Part shown: positions 25,215 through 34,131 of the stretch, piece by piece
Position numbering within the stretch: the stretch's first letter is position 1
Layout: each line of letters begins with the position of its first letter
NCBI GenBank assembly: GCA_018222965.1
Contig: JAAEZH010000004.1
Coordinates: forward strand, 1-64,000
DNA from: Bacteroidota bacterium
GTDB lineage: Bacteria; Bacteroidota; Bacteroidia; Chitinophagales; Saprospiraceae
Length of the DNA stretch: 64,000 bases
Reading direction: 5' to 3'
Notes under the pieces: generated by a model
What the model was told of the DNA's origin: nothing
The model's database searches: none
What the model saw: only the letters and a program-made list of their open reading frames with translations
Position numbers and translations under genes: made by a program

Positions 25215-26648
25215 ATGAAGATCACAGATCATCAAAATACTAAGATCGTCGCTACGGTAGGACCAGCCTCCAGCAGCTATGAAAATTTGTTGGACCTGGT
25301 CAAAGCCGGGGTAGATTTGTTTCGCCTGAATTTTTCTCACGGCAGCCATGAAGACCATCAACAGGTTATTAATCGAGTGACCTACATCAATGAAAAATAC
25401 GGACTCCATATTGGCCTCCTGGCCGACCTCCAGGGCCCGAAATTGCGGGTTGGTAAAATGGAAGGAGAAGGTTTGCAACTCGAAACAGGGGATGTGATCA
25501 CTTTCGTGAATGAACCCTGTGTCGGGACACGCGAGAAAATATATATGAGTTACCAGCAGTTTCCCAATGATGTGAAAATTGGAGAACGGGTGCTTGTTGA
25601 TGACGGCAAACTGGTGTTTGAAGTTATCGAGTCGAATAAGAAGGATACGGTAAAATTGAAAACTCTTTTTGGCGGATTACTCAAGTCAAATAAAGGGGTC
25701 AATCTTCCCAAAACTAAAATTTCGCTGCCCTGTCTGACAGAAAAAGACCTGAAAGATCTGGACTTTATCCTGACGCAACCAGTCAATTGGATTGCGCTGT
25801 CTTTTGTGCGCTCCCCGAAGGACCTCAAAGACCTTCGCAAGCGCATTGATGCCAAAAATCACCCGGCAAAGATCATCTCTAAGATCGAAAAACCAGAGGC
25901 AGTCGAACGCATCGATAAAATCATCAAGAACTCCAATGCCATAATGGTGGCCCGGGGCGACCTCGGTATTGAGGTGCCCATGGAACGCCTGCCGCTCATC
26001 CAAAAGATGATCGTCAAAAAATGCATCCAACGGGCAAGACCAGTGATCGTGGCGACTCAAATGATGGAGAGCATGATCGAAAACCCAAGCCCTTCAAGAG
26101 CCGAGATTACAGATGTGGCCAATGCCGTGCTCGACGGCGCCGATGCCGTTATGCTCAGTGGCGAAACCTCTGTAGGGAAACACCCGGTCAAGGTTGTGGA
26201 AGCAATGAATAAAATCATTGATGAGGCGGAAAGCAGTTACGATATAGCTGATAAGCGGCCTGTGCCCAGCAAGAAGTCCCGTACTTTCCTCTCCGATGTG
26301 GTTTGCTTTAATGCGGCTCGTACGGCCATCGATATAGGAGCCAAAGCTATTTTGGGTATGACCTCCTCAGGCTATACCGCATTCAAAATTTCCAGCTTTC
26401 GGCCAAATCAAAAAATCTACATCTTCTCTGATCGAATGCACATGCTTTCCACCCTAAACCTGGTTTGGGGCGTGCGTTGTTTTTACTACGATAAGTTTAC
26501 AACAACCGACGAAACCATTCACGATGTAACAGAGATTTTGAAAGCTGCCGGTAAGGTGAATAAAGGCGATGTAATCGTTAATTCAGGCTCTATGCCCCTC
26601 CATCGTCGTTTCCGTACAAATATGCTAAAGGTGACCGTGGTCGAATAA
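25215..26648 (+). CDS. pyk: Pyruvate kinase
   Basis: A 477-residue pyruvate kinase, converting phosphoenolpyruvate and ADP to pyruvate and ATP. Signatures are the N-terminal TKIVATVGPASSSYENLLDLVKAGVDLFRLNFSHG, the active-site segment ISKIEKPEAVE, MVARGDLGIEVPMERLPLIQK and the metal-binding NAVLDGADAVMLSGETSVGKHPV. The C-terminal regulatory domain is complete. It is divergent from acpP with a shared upstream region of about 180 bp and is followed after 46 bp by a sugar nucleotidyltransferase that has its own promoter-like box. Confidence 0.95.
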   Translation: MKITDHQNTKIVATVGPASSSYENLLDLVKAGVDLFRLNFSHGSHEDHQQVINRVTYINEKYGLHIGLLADLQGPKLRVGKMEGEGLQLETGDVITFVNEPCVGTREKIYMSYQQFPNDVKIGERVLVDDGKLVFEVIESNKKDTVKLKTLFGGLLKSNKGVNLPKTKISLPCLTEKDLKDLDFILTQPVNWIALSFVRSPKDLKDLRKRIDAKNHPAKIISKIEKPEAVERIDKIIKNSNAIMVARGDLGIEVPMERLPLIQKMIVKKCIQRARPVIVATQMMESMIENPSPSRAEITDVANAVLDGADAVMLSGETSVGKHPVKVVEAMNKIIDEAESSYDIADKRPVPSKKSRTFLSDVVCFNAARTAIDIGAKAILGMTSSGYTAFKISSFRPNQKIYIFSDRMHMLSTLNLVWGVRCFYYDKFTTTDETIHDVTEILKAAGKVNKGDVIVNSGSMPLHRRFRTNMLKVTVVE

Positions 26649-26655
26649 GACGCAG

Positions 26656-26678
26656 ATTCCCCTATCTTTGCGGGGAAT
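26656..26678 (+). promoter_or_regulatory. Putative promoter -7 box inside a perfect dyad
   Basis: The box TATCTTTG (26663-26670) fits TAnnTTTG and lies 25 nt before the ATG at 26695. It is flanked symmetrically by ATTCCCC (26656-26662) and GGGGAAT (26672-26678), a perfect 7-bp dyad. Either a repressor site covers the promoter or this is a weak hairpin after pyk. The -33 element is not convincing. Confidence 0.4.
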
Positions 26679-26694
26679 TTGAAAAATTGACCTC

Positions 26695-27705
26695 ATGAGA
26701 ATTGTTATCCCGATGGCAGGCCGTGGTTCCCGGCTTCGCCCGCATACCCTTACTGTGCCCAAGCCCCTGATTCCGATTGCCGGCAAACCCATGGTGCAAC
26801 GCATTGTTGAAGAACTTACAGCAGCGTATTCCGGAACCGTGGAAGAGATCGCCTTTGTAATCGGAGATTTTGGCGAACAGGTAGAAGCCGATCTGCTGGA
26901 AGTCGCCAAAGAACTCAATACGACCGGTAAGATTTATTATCAGGATAAACCTCTCGGTACAGCACACGCCATTTTGTGTGCCCGGGAAAGCCTGGTTCAG
27001 GGACCTTGTATAGTGGCTTTCGCCGATACCCTCTTTCAGGCTGATTTTAACTTTGATGATCAGGCCGATGGGGTGATCTGGGTCAAAAAAGTGGAAGATC
27101 CTTCTGCTTACGGAGTCGTAACTACCGATGAGAATCGGGTAATTCAGGGGTTTGTGGAAAAATCTCCGGTCTTCGTTTCCGATCAGGCTATTGTGGGGAT
27201 CTATTATTTCAAAGACGGCAACCGCCTGAAAAATGAACTCCAATACCTCATTGATAACGAAATTAAAGACAAAGGAGAATACCAGCTTACCTCCGCCCTG
27301 GAGAATATGAAGTCTGCCGGACTCCAATTTAAGGCAGCTGATATCGATGAATGGTTGGATTGCGGCAATAAAAAGCACGTCCTCCACACCAATAAACGGA
27401 TACTGGAAATCAAATCAAAGACAGAGAATCTGGTGTCTGAAGATGCCCGACTCGAATCCTCTGTGGTTATTCCTCCCTGCTATATTGGCCCCGGAGCCGT
27501 TGTCAAAAATGCAGTCGTTGGTCCCTTTGTTTCCATTGGCAGCAACTCAAAAGTGGAAAATTCCGTTATTAGAAATACACTAATTCAGGAAGATTCGGAA
27601 TTAAACGGAGCACAGCTCGATCATTCAATGGTGGGCAATAAGGTTGTTTATCACCGAAAATTCAAGGAACTTAGCATCGGAGACTACACAACACAACAAA
27701 CATGA
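26695..27705 (+). CDS. Sugar-phosphate nucleotidyltransferase with short left-handed helix
   Basis: A 336-residue enzyme of the NTP-transferase family. The nucleotide-binding start is MRIVIPMAGRGSRLRPHTLTVPKPLIPIAGKP. The catalytic domain continues with DKPLGTAHAI and the product-side VEKSP, KKVEDPSAYGVV and DCGNK. Residues about 255-335 form a short left-handed beta-helix with hexapeptide repeats (IGPGAVVKNAVVGPFVSIGSNSKVENSVI). This is the layout of glucose-1-phosphate thymidylyl/uridylyltransferases and of GlmU-like enzymes. The substrate sugar cannot be assigned, so I give no symbol. It overlaps the next gene by 4 bp (ATGA) and opens an envelope gene cluster. Confidence 0.85.
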   Translation: MRIVIPMAGRGSRLRPHTLTVPKPLIPIAGKPMVQRIVEELTAAYSGTVEEIAFVIGDFGEQVEADLLEVAKELNTTGKIYYQDKPLGTAHAILCARESLVQGPCIVAFADTLFQADFNFDDQADGVIWVKKVEDPSAYGVVTTDENRVIQGFVEKSPVFVSDQAIVGIYYFKDGNRLKNELQYLIDNEIKDKGEYQLTSALENMKSAGLQFKAADIDEWLDCGNKKHVLHTNKRILEIKSKTENLVSEDARLESSVVIPPCYIGPGAVVKNAVVGPFVSIGSNSKVENSVIRNTLIQEDSELNGAQLDHSMVGNKVVYHRKFKELSIGDYTTQQT

Positions 27706-29411
27706 CCTGTAAAATCACAGGGTTGGCACTGGTATTGCTCGTGCTTTTACCGCTTTTCGCGGAAGCGCAGGACGACCGTTTGTCTGAACAGGATATCAAC
27801 AGGCAGGCGCTTTACATTGAAGCAAACCAGCACAGGATTTTAGGCAATTATGCCAAAGCCATAAAGATCTTCGAAGATCTGTTGGTGGAAGAAGCCTCAA
27901 ATCCAGCGCTCAATTACGAGCTGGCCCGAACCTACGAATCCGTCGATAAGCTGCAGGCAGCAATCGATCAGGTGCGCATAGCCGCTGACCTGGAACCCGA
28001 AAATCAATGGTATGCCGTATACCTTGGTGACCTTTATCAAAAGACCGGCCAGGACAAACAAGCCGCCGGTGTTTATGAAAATCTGGCAGATGCCCATCCC
28101 GAATCAGAGGACTATTATTATAAATGGGCCTATTTTTTAGTGCGCGCCAATGAATCTGCCAAAGCGCTCAAGGTATATGAAATCATGGAGAAGCGTTTTG
28201 GTATGAGCGAAGAGCTTACCAGGCGCAAACACACCTTATACCTCGGTATTGGCGATTTCAAAAAAGCGGAGAAAGAACTGGTTAATCTGGTGGAAGCTTT
28301 TCCCCAACACATTGAATATTTGCATCTGCTGGCTGGTTTTTACGATCAAATGCAGGAGGAGAAAAAAGCCCTGGAAGTCTACAAAAACATCCTGCAAATT
28401 GATCCCGGAGATACAAAAGCTGCTATTGCCGTAGCCCGTGAAGGTACTCCCGGAAATGATGATGTAAACTACCTTCGATCCCTTCAGGCAGTGTTTGTAA
28501 AGGCAGACGTTGAGCTCGACGCGAAAATGGTTCAACTGATCCCCTATATTCAAAAAGTAGCCGATACCGGAGACCAGGAGCTGGCTGCCGCTGTATTGAA
28601 CCTGCTTCAAATTCTGGATGAAGTCCATCCTAGGGAAGCGAAGGTTTATGCCGGTACTGCCGACACCTACTACTATTCCGGAGACAAAGAAAAAGCGGTA
28701 ACCTATTATGCAAAGGCCATTCAGGAAGATGAATCTGTTTACGAAATATGGGAACAGTATTTAATTAGCTGCCTGGAAACCGGAAATATGGAAACCTTAT
28801 TGGATGCATCGGAATCCGCCCTCGATGTTTTTCCGAATCAGGCGATGATCTTTTATCTCAACGGCTTGGCTTATTACAACACAGGTAATGCCACAAATGC
28901 CATTTCATCGCTGGAACAGGCCCTGATGATGACCGGACGCAATTTGCCCCTGCGCTTTAAAGTCTACCATCTTCTTGGTATGGCATACCAGACTATAGAT
29001 CGCCCAAAACGCTCGGGAAATGCGTATTCAAAAGCACTGGAACTGGATCCTGATGCGGCAGAAGTGCTGACAGACTACAGTTATTTACTCGCCCTGGAAG
29101 GAGACGATCTGGCAAAGGCAAAAGAAATGGCCGGAAGAGCCAATGAGATTACTCCCAACAATCCGCAGGCCCAACATACTTATGGATGGGTATTGTATCG
29201 TTTAGAGAAATACAAAGCGGCCAGAGACTGGATCGGACGTGCTGTAGAACAATTGCCGGAAGCATCCATTGTTCTCGAGCATTATGGCGATGTGCTTTAT
29301 CAACTCGGAGAGTCTGAAGCCGCGATTAGTTTCTGGGAAAGAGCCTCTCTGAATGGAGGCGGCTCAGAATTTCTGGAGCGGAAGATCGCAGATGGGAAGT
29401 TATATGAATAA
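27702..29411 (+). CDS. Tetratricopeptide-repeat protein, secreted
   Basis: A 569-residue protein with an N-terminal signal peptide (CKITGLALVLLVLLPLFAEAQ) and about twelve TPR-like helical pairs through the rest (for example NYAKAIKIFEDLLVEEASNPALNYELARTYESV). It should be a periplasmic scaffold for protein-protein contacts. Start ATG overlaps the end of the nucleotidyltransferase gene (ATGA), and its TAA is shared with the next gene's start in ATGAATAA. So it is translationally coupled on both sides to an envelope operon also encoding the DUF4292 lipoprotein and the EnvC-like protein. Confidence 0.85.
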   Translation: MTCKITGLALVLLVLLPLFAEAQDDRLSEQDINRQALYIEANQHRILGNYAKAIKIFEDLLVEEASNPALNYELARTYESVDKLQAAIDQVRIAADLEPENQWYAVYLGDLYQKTGQDKQAAGVYENLADAHPESEDYYYKWAYFLVRANESAKALKVYEIMEKRFGMSEELTRRKHTLYLGIGDFKKAEKELVNLVEAFPQHIEYLHLLAGFYDQMQEEKKALEVYKNILQIDPGDTKAAIAVAREGTPGNDDVNYLRSLQAVFVKADVELDAKMVQLIPYIQKVADTGDQELAAAVLNLLQILDEVHPREAKVYAGTADTYYYSGDKEKAVTYYAKAIQEDESVYEIWEQYLISCLETGNMETLLDASESALDVFPNQAMIFYLNGLAYYNTGNATNAISSLEQALMMTGRNLPLRFKVYHLLGMAYQTIDRPKRSGNAYSKALELDPDAAEVLTDYSYLLALEGDDLAKAKEMAGRANEITPNNPQAQHTYGWVLYRLEKYKAARDWIGRAVEQLPEASIVLEHYGDVLYQLGESEAAISFWERASLNGGGSEFLERKIADGKLYE

Positions 29412-30213
29412 AAACTTGTTTTCTTTTTTAGCCGGATTTATTCGCTCAAGGCGAATGTTGCTATTTCTTTTGACAGGCATCTGGCTTTTTTCGGCGACAG
29501 CCTGTAATACGGGGAAAGGAATTTCGGGAGAAAACCTGAAAAACCGTTCGGCTCGATTCCTGATGAAGCAACTGGTGGAGCATCAGTTGGACACAGAGTG
29601 GTTTAGTGCCAAAGCGAAAATTGATTATGTTGACCCCTATGAGAGTATAAGTCTGACTTCCTACATCCGGATGCGGAAAGACAGTGTGATTTGGATGAAT
29701 TTCAAAAAACTCAGCGTTGAAGCAGTTCGGATTCAGATCACCCCCGATTCAATCTATATTATTGACCGATTGAATAATGAATACTCGATAAAAGGGTTTG
29801 GATTCCTGCAGCAACAATACCAGTTGCCGGTCACTTTTGAGAGCCTGCAAAGTCTGTTACTGGGAAATCCCGTGTTTTTTACCACTGATTTGGAATCGGA
29901 GGTTGTCGGACAACAACATAAACTTCAGGGAGCGGGCAAGCGTTTTGCCAATACCTATCTCCTGAATGGTATTTCCTATCTGCTCGAGGGCCTGATACTG
30001 GAAGACCGCGAAAAGGATCGTGTCGTTTCTACCGGCCTTAGTGATTATCGGGAACTCGGCGAAAATGGGAATTTTTCCTACATTCGTAATATTACCATGG
30101 CTGGTGACGATAGAGGAGAAATATCCGTGGATATGGAATTCTCGAAAGTAGAGATTAATGTGCCTAAGAGTATCAAATTTGAGATACCAGACCGATATAC
30201 GAGGGTTGATTAA
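29404..30213 (+). CDS. DUF4292 lipoprotein
   Basis: A 269-residue lipoprotein (signal ends LFSATAC; acylated Cys about residue 34). The mature part matches DUF4292, a family with a LolB/LppX-like antiparallel beta half-barrel: the ARFLMKQLVEHQLDTEWFSAKAKIDYVD start and TSYIRMRKDSVIWMNFKKLSVEAVRIQITPDSIYII strands are characteristic. Such proteins are thought to help lipid or lipoprotein trafficking at the outer membrane, but this is not proven for DUF4292. It starts at an ATG overlapping the TPR gene stop by 8 nt (ATGAATAA). The longer start at 29353 is rejected for that reason. It is followed by the EnvC-like gene in an 8-nt overlap. Confidence 0.85.
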   Translation: MNKNLFSFLAGFIRSRRMLLFLLTGIWLFSATACNTGKGISGENLKNRSARFLMKQLVEHQLDTEWFSAKAKIDYVDPYESISLTSYIRMRKDSVIWMNFKKLSVEAVRIQITPDSIYIIDRLNNEYSIKGFGFLQQQYQLPVTFESLQSLLLGNPVFFTTDLESEVVGQQHKLQGAGKRFANTYLLNGISYLLEGLILEDREKDRVVSTGLSDYRELGENGNFSYIRNITMAGDDRGEISVDMEFSKVEINVPKSIKFEIPDRYTRVD

Positions 30214-31429
30214 GAGCAGGAAACTATTTCGTCCTGGCCTCTTCTTATTGCTTTTTTTACTTCCTCTGTGCCTCCACGCTCAGGAAAGAGAAAAATTGGA
30301 AGAAAAGCGGAAGCAGTTGCTCAGAGAGATTGAAATGACTTCCAATCTGCTGAATGAAACACAGCAAAACAGAGCAGCTACGCTTGACCATTTCCTGACC
30401 CTTCGCAAGCAGATTGAAAAACGCCAACAACTGATCACTACGCTTCAAACGGAGGTGCAGCTTATTGATGAAGGCATCATTCAGGCGATAGAAATAAGCG
30501 AAGCCCTTCGGGATGATCTGGACCGACTCATGGAAGAATATGGCATGATCGCCCGCGCAGCCATACGTACCCAAATCAATAAATCGGCGACTCTTTTTGT
30601 GTTTTCTGCTCCAAGCATCAATGAAGCATTCCAGCGATGGCAGTACATAAGGCAATACGACAGATACCGTAAAAAACAGGCCCGTCTGATCGTGGAGACC
30701 CAGAAAATGCTCGATGAACGACTTTACTGGCTGGAAGAACAAAAAAAGGACAAGGAGAACCTCCTGGAATCAGAAGAAATGCAGGCGCAACTCCTGGCGG
30801 ATGAGATCCGTACCTATGATGTTTTACTTGCCGATCTCAAACGGGATGAAAAGCGGTTAAGCGGAGAACTACAGGAAAAGCAATCCGCTCATCAAAAACT
30901 AAGCGCGGCTATAGAAAGAATTATCCGCGAAGAAATGGCCCGTTCGCGAAGAGAAAACCGAAATCCGGATGCCCTCAATAATCCATCATCCGAAAAGGAT
31001 GAAGCAATTGTAAGCGGTGCTTTCGAACAAAACCGGGGCAAACTTCCCTGGCCAGTCCTAAATGGCGTAGTCACAGGATATTATGGAAGGCAAAAGCACC
31101 CAACACTCGAAAATGTGACTGTTGATAATAACGGCATCGATATACGAACCGACCAGGGAGCAAATGTTCGAGCCGTTTTTGAAGGAGAAGTGGTCGGGAC
31201 TCAGTATGTACCCGGATATAATTACATGTTAATTGTAAAACACGGGAACTATTATACCGTCTATTCCAATTTGGAAGAGGTAATCGTGCAAAGAGGGGAT
31301 ATCGTAAAACACAAAGAAATTGTGGGAATGGTACATACCGATCTGCTCACAAATACCGCCAGCCTTCATTTTGAAGTCTGGCAGGAGAAACAACGGATGA
31401 ACCCCTTAAACTGGGTCTCCGGAAAATAG
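30206..31429 (+). CDS. EnvC-like murein hydrolase activator (M23 fold, degenerate)
   Basis: A 407-residue protein. It has a signal peptide (LFLLLFLLPLCLHAQ), a long coiled coil (about residues 25-250: KLEEKRKQLLREIEMTSNLL and onward) and a C-terminal LytM/M23 domain (GVVTGYYGRQKHP ... LHFEVWQ). The first zinc histidine of active M23 peptidases is replaced by Asn (NNGIDIRT) and the HxH pair by SLH. So it is probably catalytically inactive and activates an amidase, like EnvC. The proposed start is the TTG at 30206 inside the previous stop region; the ATG at 30158 would delay the signal peptide by 16 residues. It is the last gene of the operon. Confidence 0.8.
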   Translation: MIKSRKLFRPGLFLLLFLLPLCLHAQEREKLEEKRKQLLREIEMTSNLLNETQQNRAATLDHFLTLRKQIEKRQQLITTLQTEVQLIDEGIIQAIEISEALRDDLDRLMEEYGMIARAAIRTQINKSATLFVFSAPSINEAFQRWQYIRQYDRYRKKQARLIVETQKMLDERLYWLEEQKKDKENLLESEEMQAQLLADEIRTYDVLLADLKRDEKRLSGELQEKQSAHQKLSAAIERIIREEMARSRRENRNPDALNNPSSEKDEAIVSGAFEQNRGKLPWPVLNGVVTGYYGRQKHPTLENVTVDNNGIDIRTDQGANVRAVFEGEVVGTQYVPGYNYMLIVKHGNYYTVYSNLEEVIVQRGDIVKHKEIVGMVHTDLLTNTASLHFEVWQEKQRMNPLNWVSGK

Positions 31430-31478
31430 GATTGTTGGCTATGCAGTCGGCAGCCTGAGAAAAGATAGAATTAAATTT

Positions 31479-32690
31479 ATGGCAAACGAATGGACGCTGG
31501 GTCAAAAGGAAAAACTCGGTGTAAAGAAAAAAGAGACAGCTGTTTTAGTTGGTGTGGTCCTGCAGGATCAGACCCTGGAGGAGGTGGAGGAATATCTCGA
31601 CGAACTGGAGTTTCTGGCCTTAACAGCCGGTGCAAAAACGCGGAAAAGATATATCCAGAAACTCACACATCCGGATTCCCGAACCTTTATCCGGAAAGGA
31701 AAACTGGAGGAAATTCAGGAATATATTGATGAGCACGAGGATATCACTATGGTCATCTTTGATGATGACCTCAGTGGAAAGCAGGTTAATATCATAGAAA
31801 AAGAGCTCAAAGTGAAGATCATTGATCGGAGTAGTCTGATCCTTGATATTTTCGCCAGCCGGGCTCAGACTGCACAGGCTAAAGCTCAGGTTGAGCTGGC
31901 TCAAATGCAGTATCTCCTGCCCCGATTGCGGGGACTCTGGACCCACCTGGAACGTCAGCGTGGAGGTATCGGTATGCGTGGACCGGGTGAAAAAGAGATT
32001 GAAACTGACCGTCGGATCATTAGAGACAAGATCGCCAAGCTCAAGAAAAAGCTGGAAAAAATTGACCAGCAGGAAGAGACCCGTCGCAAACAGCGATCCG
32101 GGATGGTGCGTGTAGCCCTGGTAGGATATACCAATGTAGGTAAGTCTACCCTGATGAATATGCTCAGTAAATCGGATGTATTTGCGGAGAATAAGCTATT
32201 TGCGACACTGGATACTACCGTGCGTAAAGTCGTGTGGGACGGGATGCCTTTTTTGCTCTCCGATACAGTAGGATTTATCCGGAAACTGCCTCACCACCTG
32301 ATCGAAAGCTTTAAATCGACGCTGGACGAAGTTCGCGAAAGCGATATTTTATTGCATGTCGTGGATCTGGCTCATCCTTCTCACGAGGATCATATTCGGA
32401 CGGTAAATGGCACCCTGGATGATTTGGATGCTTTGGAGAAACCGACCTTGCTCGTCTTTAATAAAATCGACCTGTACCGGGAAATGAATTTTGATGAGCT
32501 GTTGGATGCAGAAGGAAAGCGAGAGATCGAATTGGGACTTCAGCAAAATTTGAAAAATACATTTGAACACGAAAATGTGTTTATATCTGCGATCACAAAG
32601 GAGAATGTCGATGATCTCCGGGCAAAATTGACAGAGATGGTGCGTGTGATCTATGAAGAACGCTACCCGTATCAGGCTAAAATGTGGTAA
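31479..32690 (+). CDS. hflX: GTPase HflX
   Basis: A 403-residue ribosome-associated GTPase. The N-terminal HflX domain includes EEVEEYLDELEFLALTAGA and the glycine-rich GGIGMRGPGEKEIETDRR. The GTPase domain has G1 VGYTNVGKSTLMNML near residue 216, G3 DTVGFIRKLPHHLIESFKSTLDEV and G4 FNKIDLYRE. HflX splits 50S/30S and rescues stalled ribosomes under stress. It is 49 bp after the envelope operon and probably has its own promoter; the aminopeptidase gene follows within 100 bp. Confidence 0.95.
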   Translation: MANEWTLGQKEKLGVKKKETAVLVGVVLQDQTLEEVEEYLDELEFLALTAGAKTRKRYIQKLTHPDSRTFIRKGKLEEIQEYIDEHEDITMVIFDDDLSGKQVNIIEKELKVKIIDRSSLILDIFASRAQTAQAKAQVELAQMQYLLPRLRGLWTHLERQRGGIGMRGPGEKEIETDRRIIRDKIAKLKKKLEKIDQQEETRRKQRSGMVRVALVGYTNVGKSTLMNMLSKSDVFAENKLFATLDTTVRKVVWDGMPFLLSDTVGFIRKLPHHLIESFKSTLDEVRESDILLHVVDLAHPSHEDHIRTVNGTLDDLDALEKPTLLVFNKIDLYREMNFDELLDAEGKREIELGLQQNLKNTFEHENVFISAITKENVDDLRAKLTEMVRVIYEERYPYQAKMW

Positions 32691-32785
32691 GTAAGCGAGC
32701 ATATTTAGATTGCTCTCTTAAAGCTTGAGATGAAATGAAAATACAGGATAATCAAGGGGGGATTTTAGAACAAAACGAAACCAAC

Positions 32786-33880
32786 ATGATCCTCGAAAAA
32801 TATGCGAAACTGCTGGTGCATTATTGCCTGGAGGCTAAGCCCGGCGAGAAACTCTTTCTGCGCTCTACAACGCTGGCAGAACCATTGGTTCGAGAGATCT
32901 ATAAAGAAGCTTGTAAGTCGGGCGTATGGGTAGAGGTTGATATGGCCTTTGAAGGTCAGGCGCGCATGCTTGTGGAATATGGTACTGAAGACATCCTTAA
33001 AACGGTATCTCCTTTCTACCAAAAAGCCGTACAGGATTTTGACCTGATGCTCTCCATCAGAGCGCCCTTTAATTTGCGAGCTATGGAGGATCTTCCCCGG
33101 GAGCGAAACAACCTTCGCCGAAAGGCACATGCAAAAGTAAATCAAACGTATTACGAGCGATATGGCAGTGGTAGTTTTAGAACCGCCCTTTGCCAATACC
33201 CAACCGAATCCTGGGCTCGGGAAGCAGGTATGAGTCTGGAAGAATGCACCGAATTTGTATTTAACGCCTGTAAACTTAATGCCGATGATCCGGTGGCTTG
33301 CTGGTTGCAGGTGCGGGATCACCAGCAGAAAATTGTAGATTTTCTGGATCAGCGTAAAGAGTTTCGGTATGTAAGCGCAGGCACAGATATTACCTTCCGG
33401 ACCGATGATCGAATTTGGATCAATTCTGATGGAAAACACAATATGCCTTCCGGCGAAGTTTATACTTCTCCGGTTGAAGATTCGGTGAAGGGAGTAATCC
33501 ATTTTGCCTATCCGGTGATTTACAGAGGGGAGGAAATGGAAGGCGTTACGCTGTGGGTGGAAAATGGCCGCATCGAAAAATGGGAAGCCAAGAAAGGCAA
33601 ACCTGCCCTGGATAATTTATTTGAAATTCCGGGTACCCGGCACTTCGGAGAAGCGGCAATTGGTACAAACTTTGAAATTGATCGCTTCACGAAGAATATT
33701 TTATTTGATGAAAAAATCGGAGGTACCGTGCATATGGCTGTTGGTCAATCCTATGCTACGGCAGGTGGAAAGAACCGTTCGTCGGTGCATTTAGACATGA
33801 TCGCCGACATGAGTGAAGGAGGTGAAATTTATGCAGACGGAGAAAAATGTTATGATAGTGGGAAGTTTTTGTTTTTGTGA
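32786..33880 (+). CDS. M29-family aminopeptidase
   Basis: A 364-residue aminopeptidase of family M29 (AmpS/PepS/aminopeptidase T type). The N-terminal region is typical (LLVHYCLEAKPGEKLFLRS). The C-terminal metal-binding part holds the family's GTRHFGEAAIGTNFEIDRFT, IGGTVHMAVGQSYATAGGKN and SSVHLDMIADMSEGG motifs. It should be a soluble dimetal enzyme removing N-terminal residues. The frame opens 17 codons earlier at 32735, but MILEKYAKLLVHY is the customary start. Confidence 0.88.
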   Translation: MILEKYAKLLVHYCLEAKPGEKLFLRSTTLAEPLVREIYKEACKSGVWVEVDMAFEGQARMLVEYGTEDILKTVSPFYQKAVQDFDLMLSIRAPFNLRAMEDLPRERNNLRRKAHAKVNQTYYERYGSGSFRTALCQYPTESWAREAGMSLEECTEFVFNACKLNADDPVACWLQVRDHQQKIVDFLDQRKEFRYVSAGTDITFRTDDRIWINSDGKHNMPSGEVYTSPVEDSVKGVIHFAYPVIYRGEEMEGVTLWVENGRIEKWEAKKGKPALDNLFEIPGTRHFGEAAIGTNFEIDRFTKNILFDEKIGGTVHMAVGQSYATAGGKNRSSVHLDMIADMSEGGEIYADGEKCYDSGKFLFL

Positions 33881-34131
33881 TGAACATTAATGATCTCCCA
33901 TCTGTACTGGAAAGTGCAGTTAATATTGATTAATCGCAGAAGATTGGGGTGCTTGACAGATATTGATGGACATAATCTTCTGCCATTGTTTAAAAATTCC
34001 TAAATTGCCAGCGTTTCCGGAAGCCTTGTGTTTCTTGGGTTTTGCAAAGTGAATATTCTTAGTAGCCTCATGAACCTCAACAACCCGGAAATTGTATAGC
34101 GATTTATCCAAAATTAACCGAGACTAGAAAA
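33881..34131. other. Intergenic gap with a hairpin, possible gene remnant
   Basis: A perfect 10-bp inverted repeat (GCAGAAGATT at 33936-33945 and AATCTTCTGC at 33974-33983) lies about 55 bp after the aminopeptidase stop. A T-run is lacking, so it is a weak terminator candidate. A 63-codon minus-strand open frame at 33920-34111 has an ordinary-looking composition (KPKKHKASGNAGNLG) and could be a degraded gene, but I find no family and no ribosome site for it. Confidence 0.35.

Noticed and set aside
33920-34111. 63-codon minus-strand frame after the M29 aminopeptidase
   Set aside because: Ordinary composition and a promoter-like TTAATTTTGG near its start, but no family and no conservation evidence; kept only as a remark.
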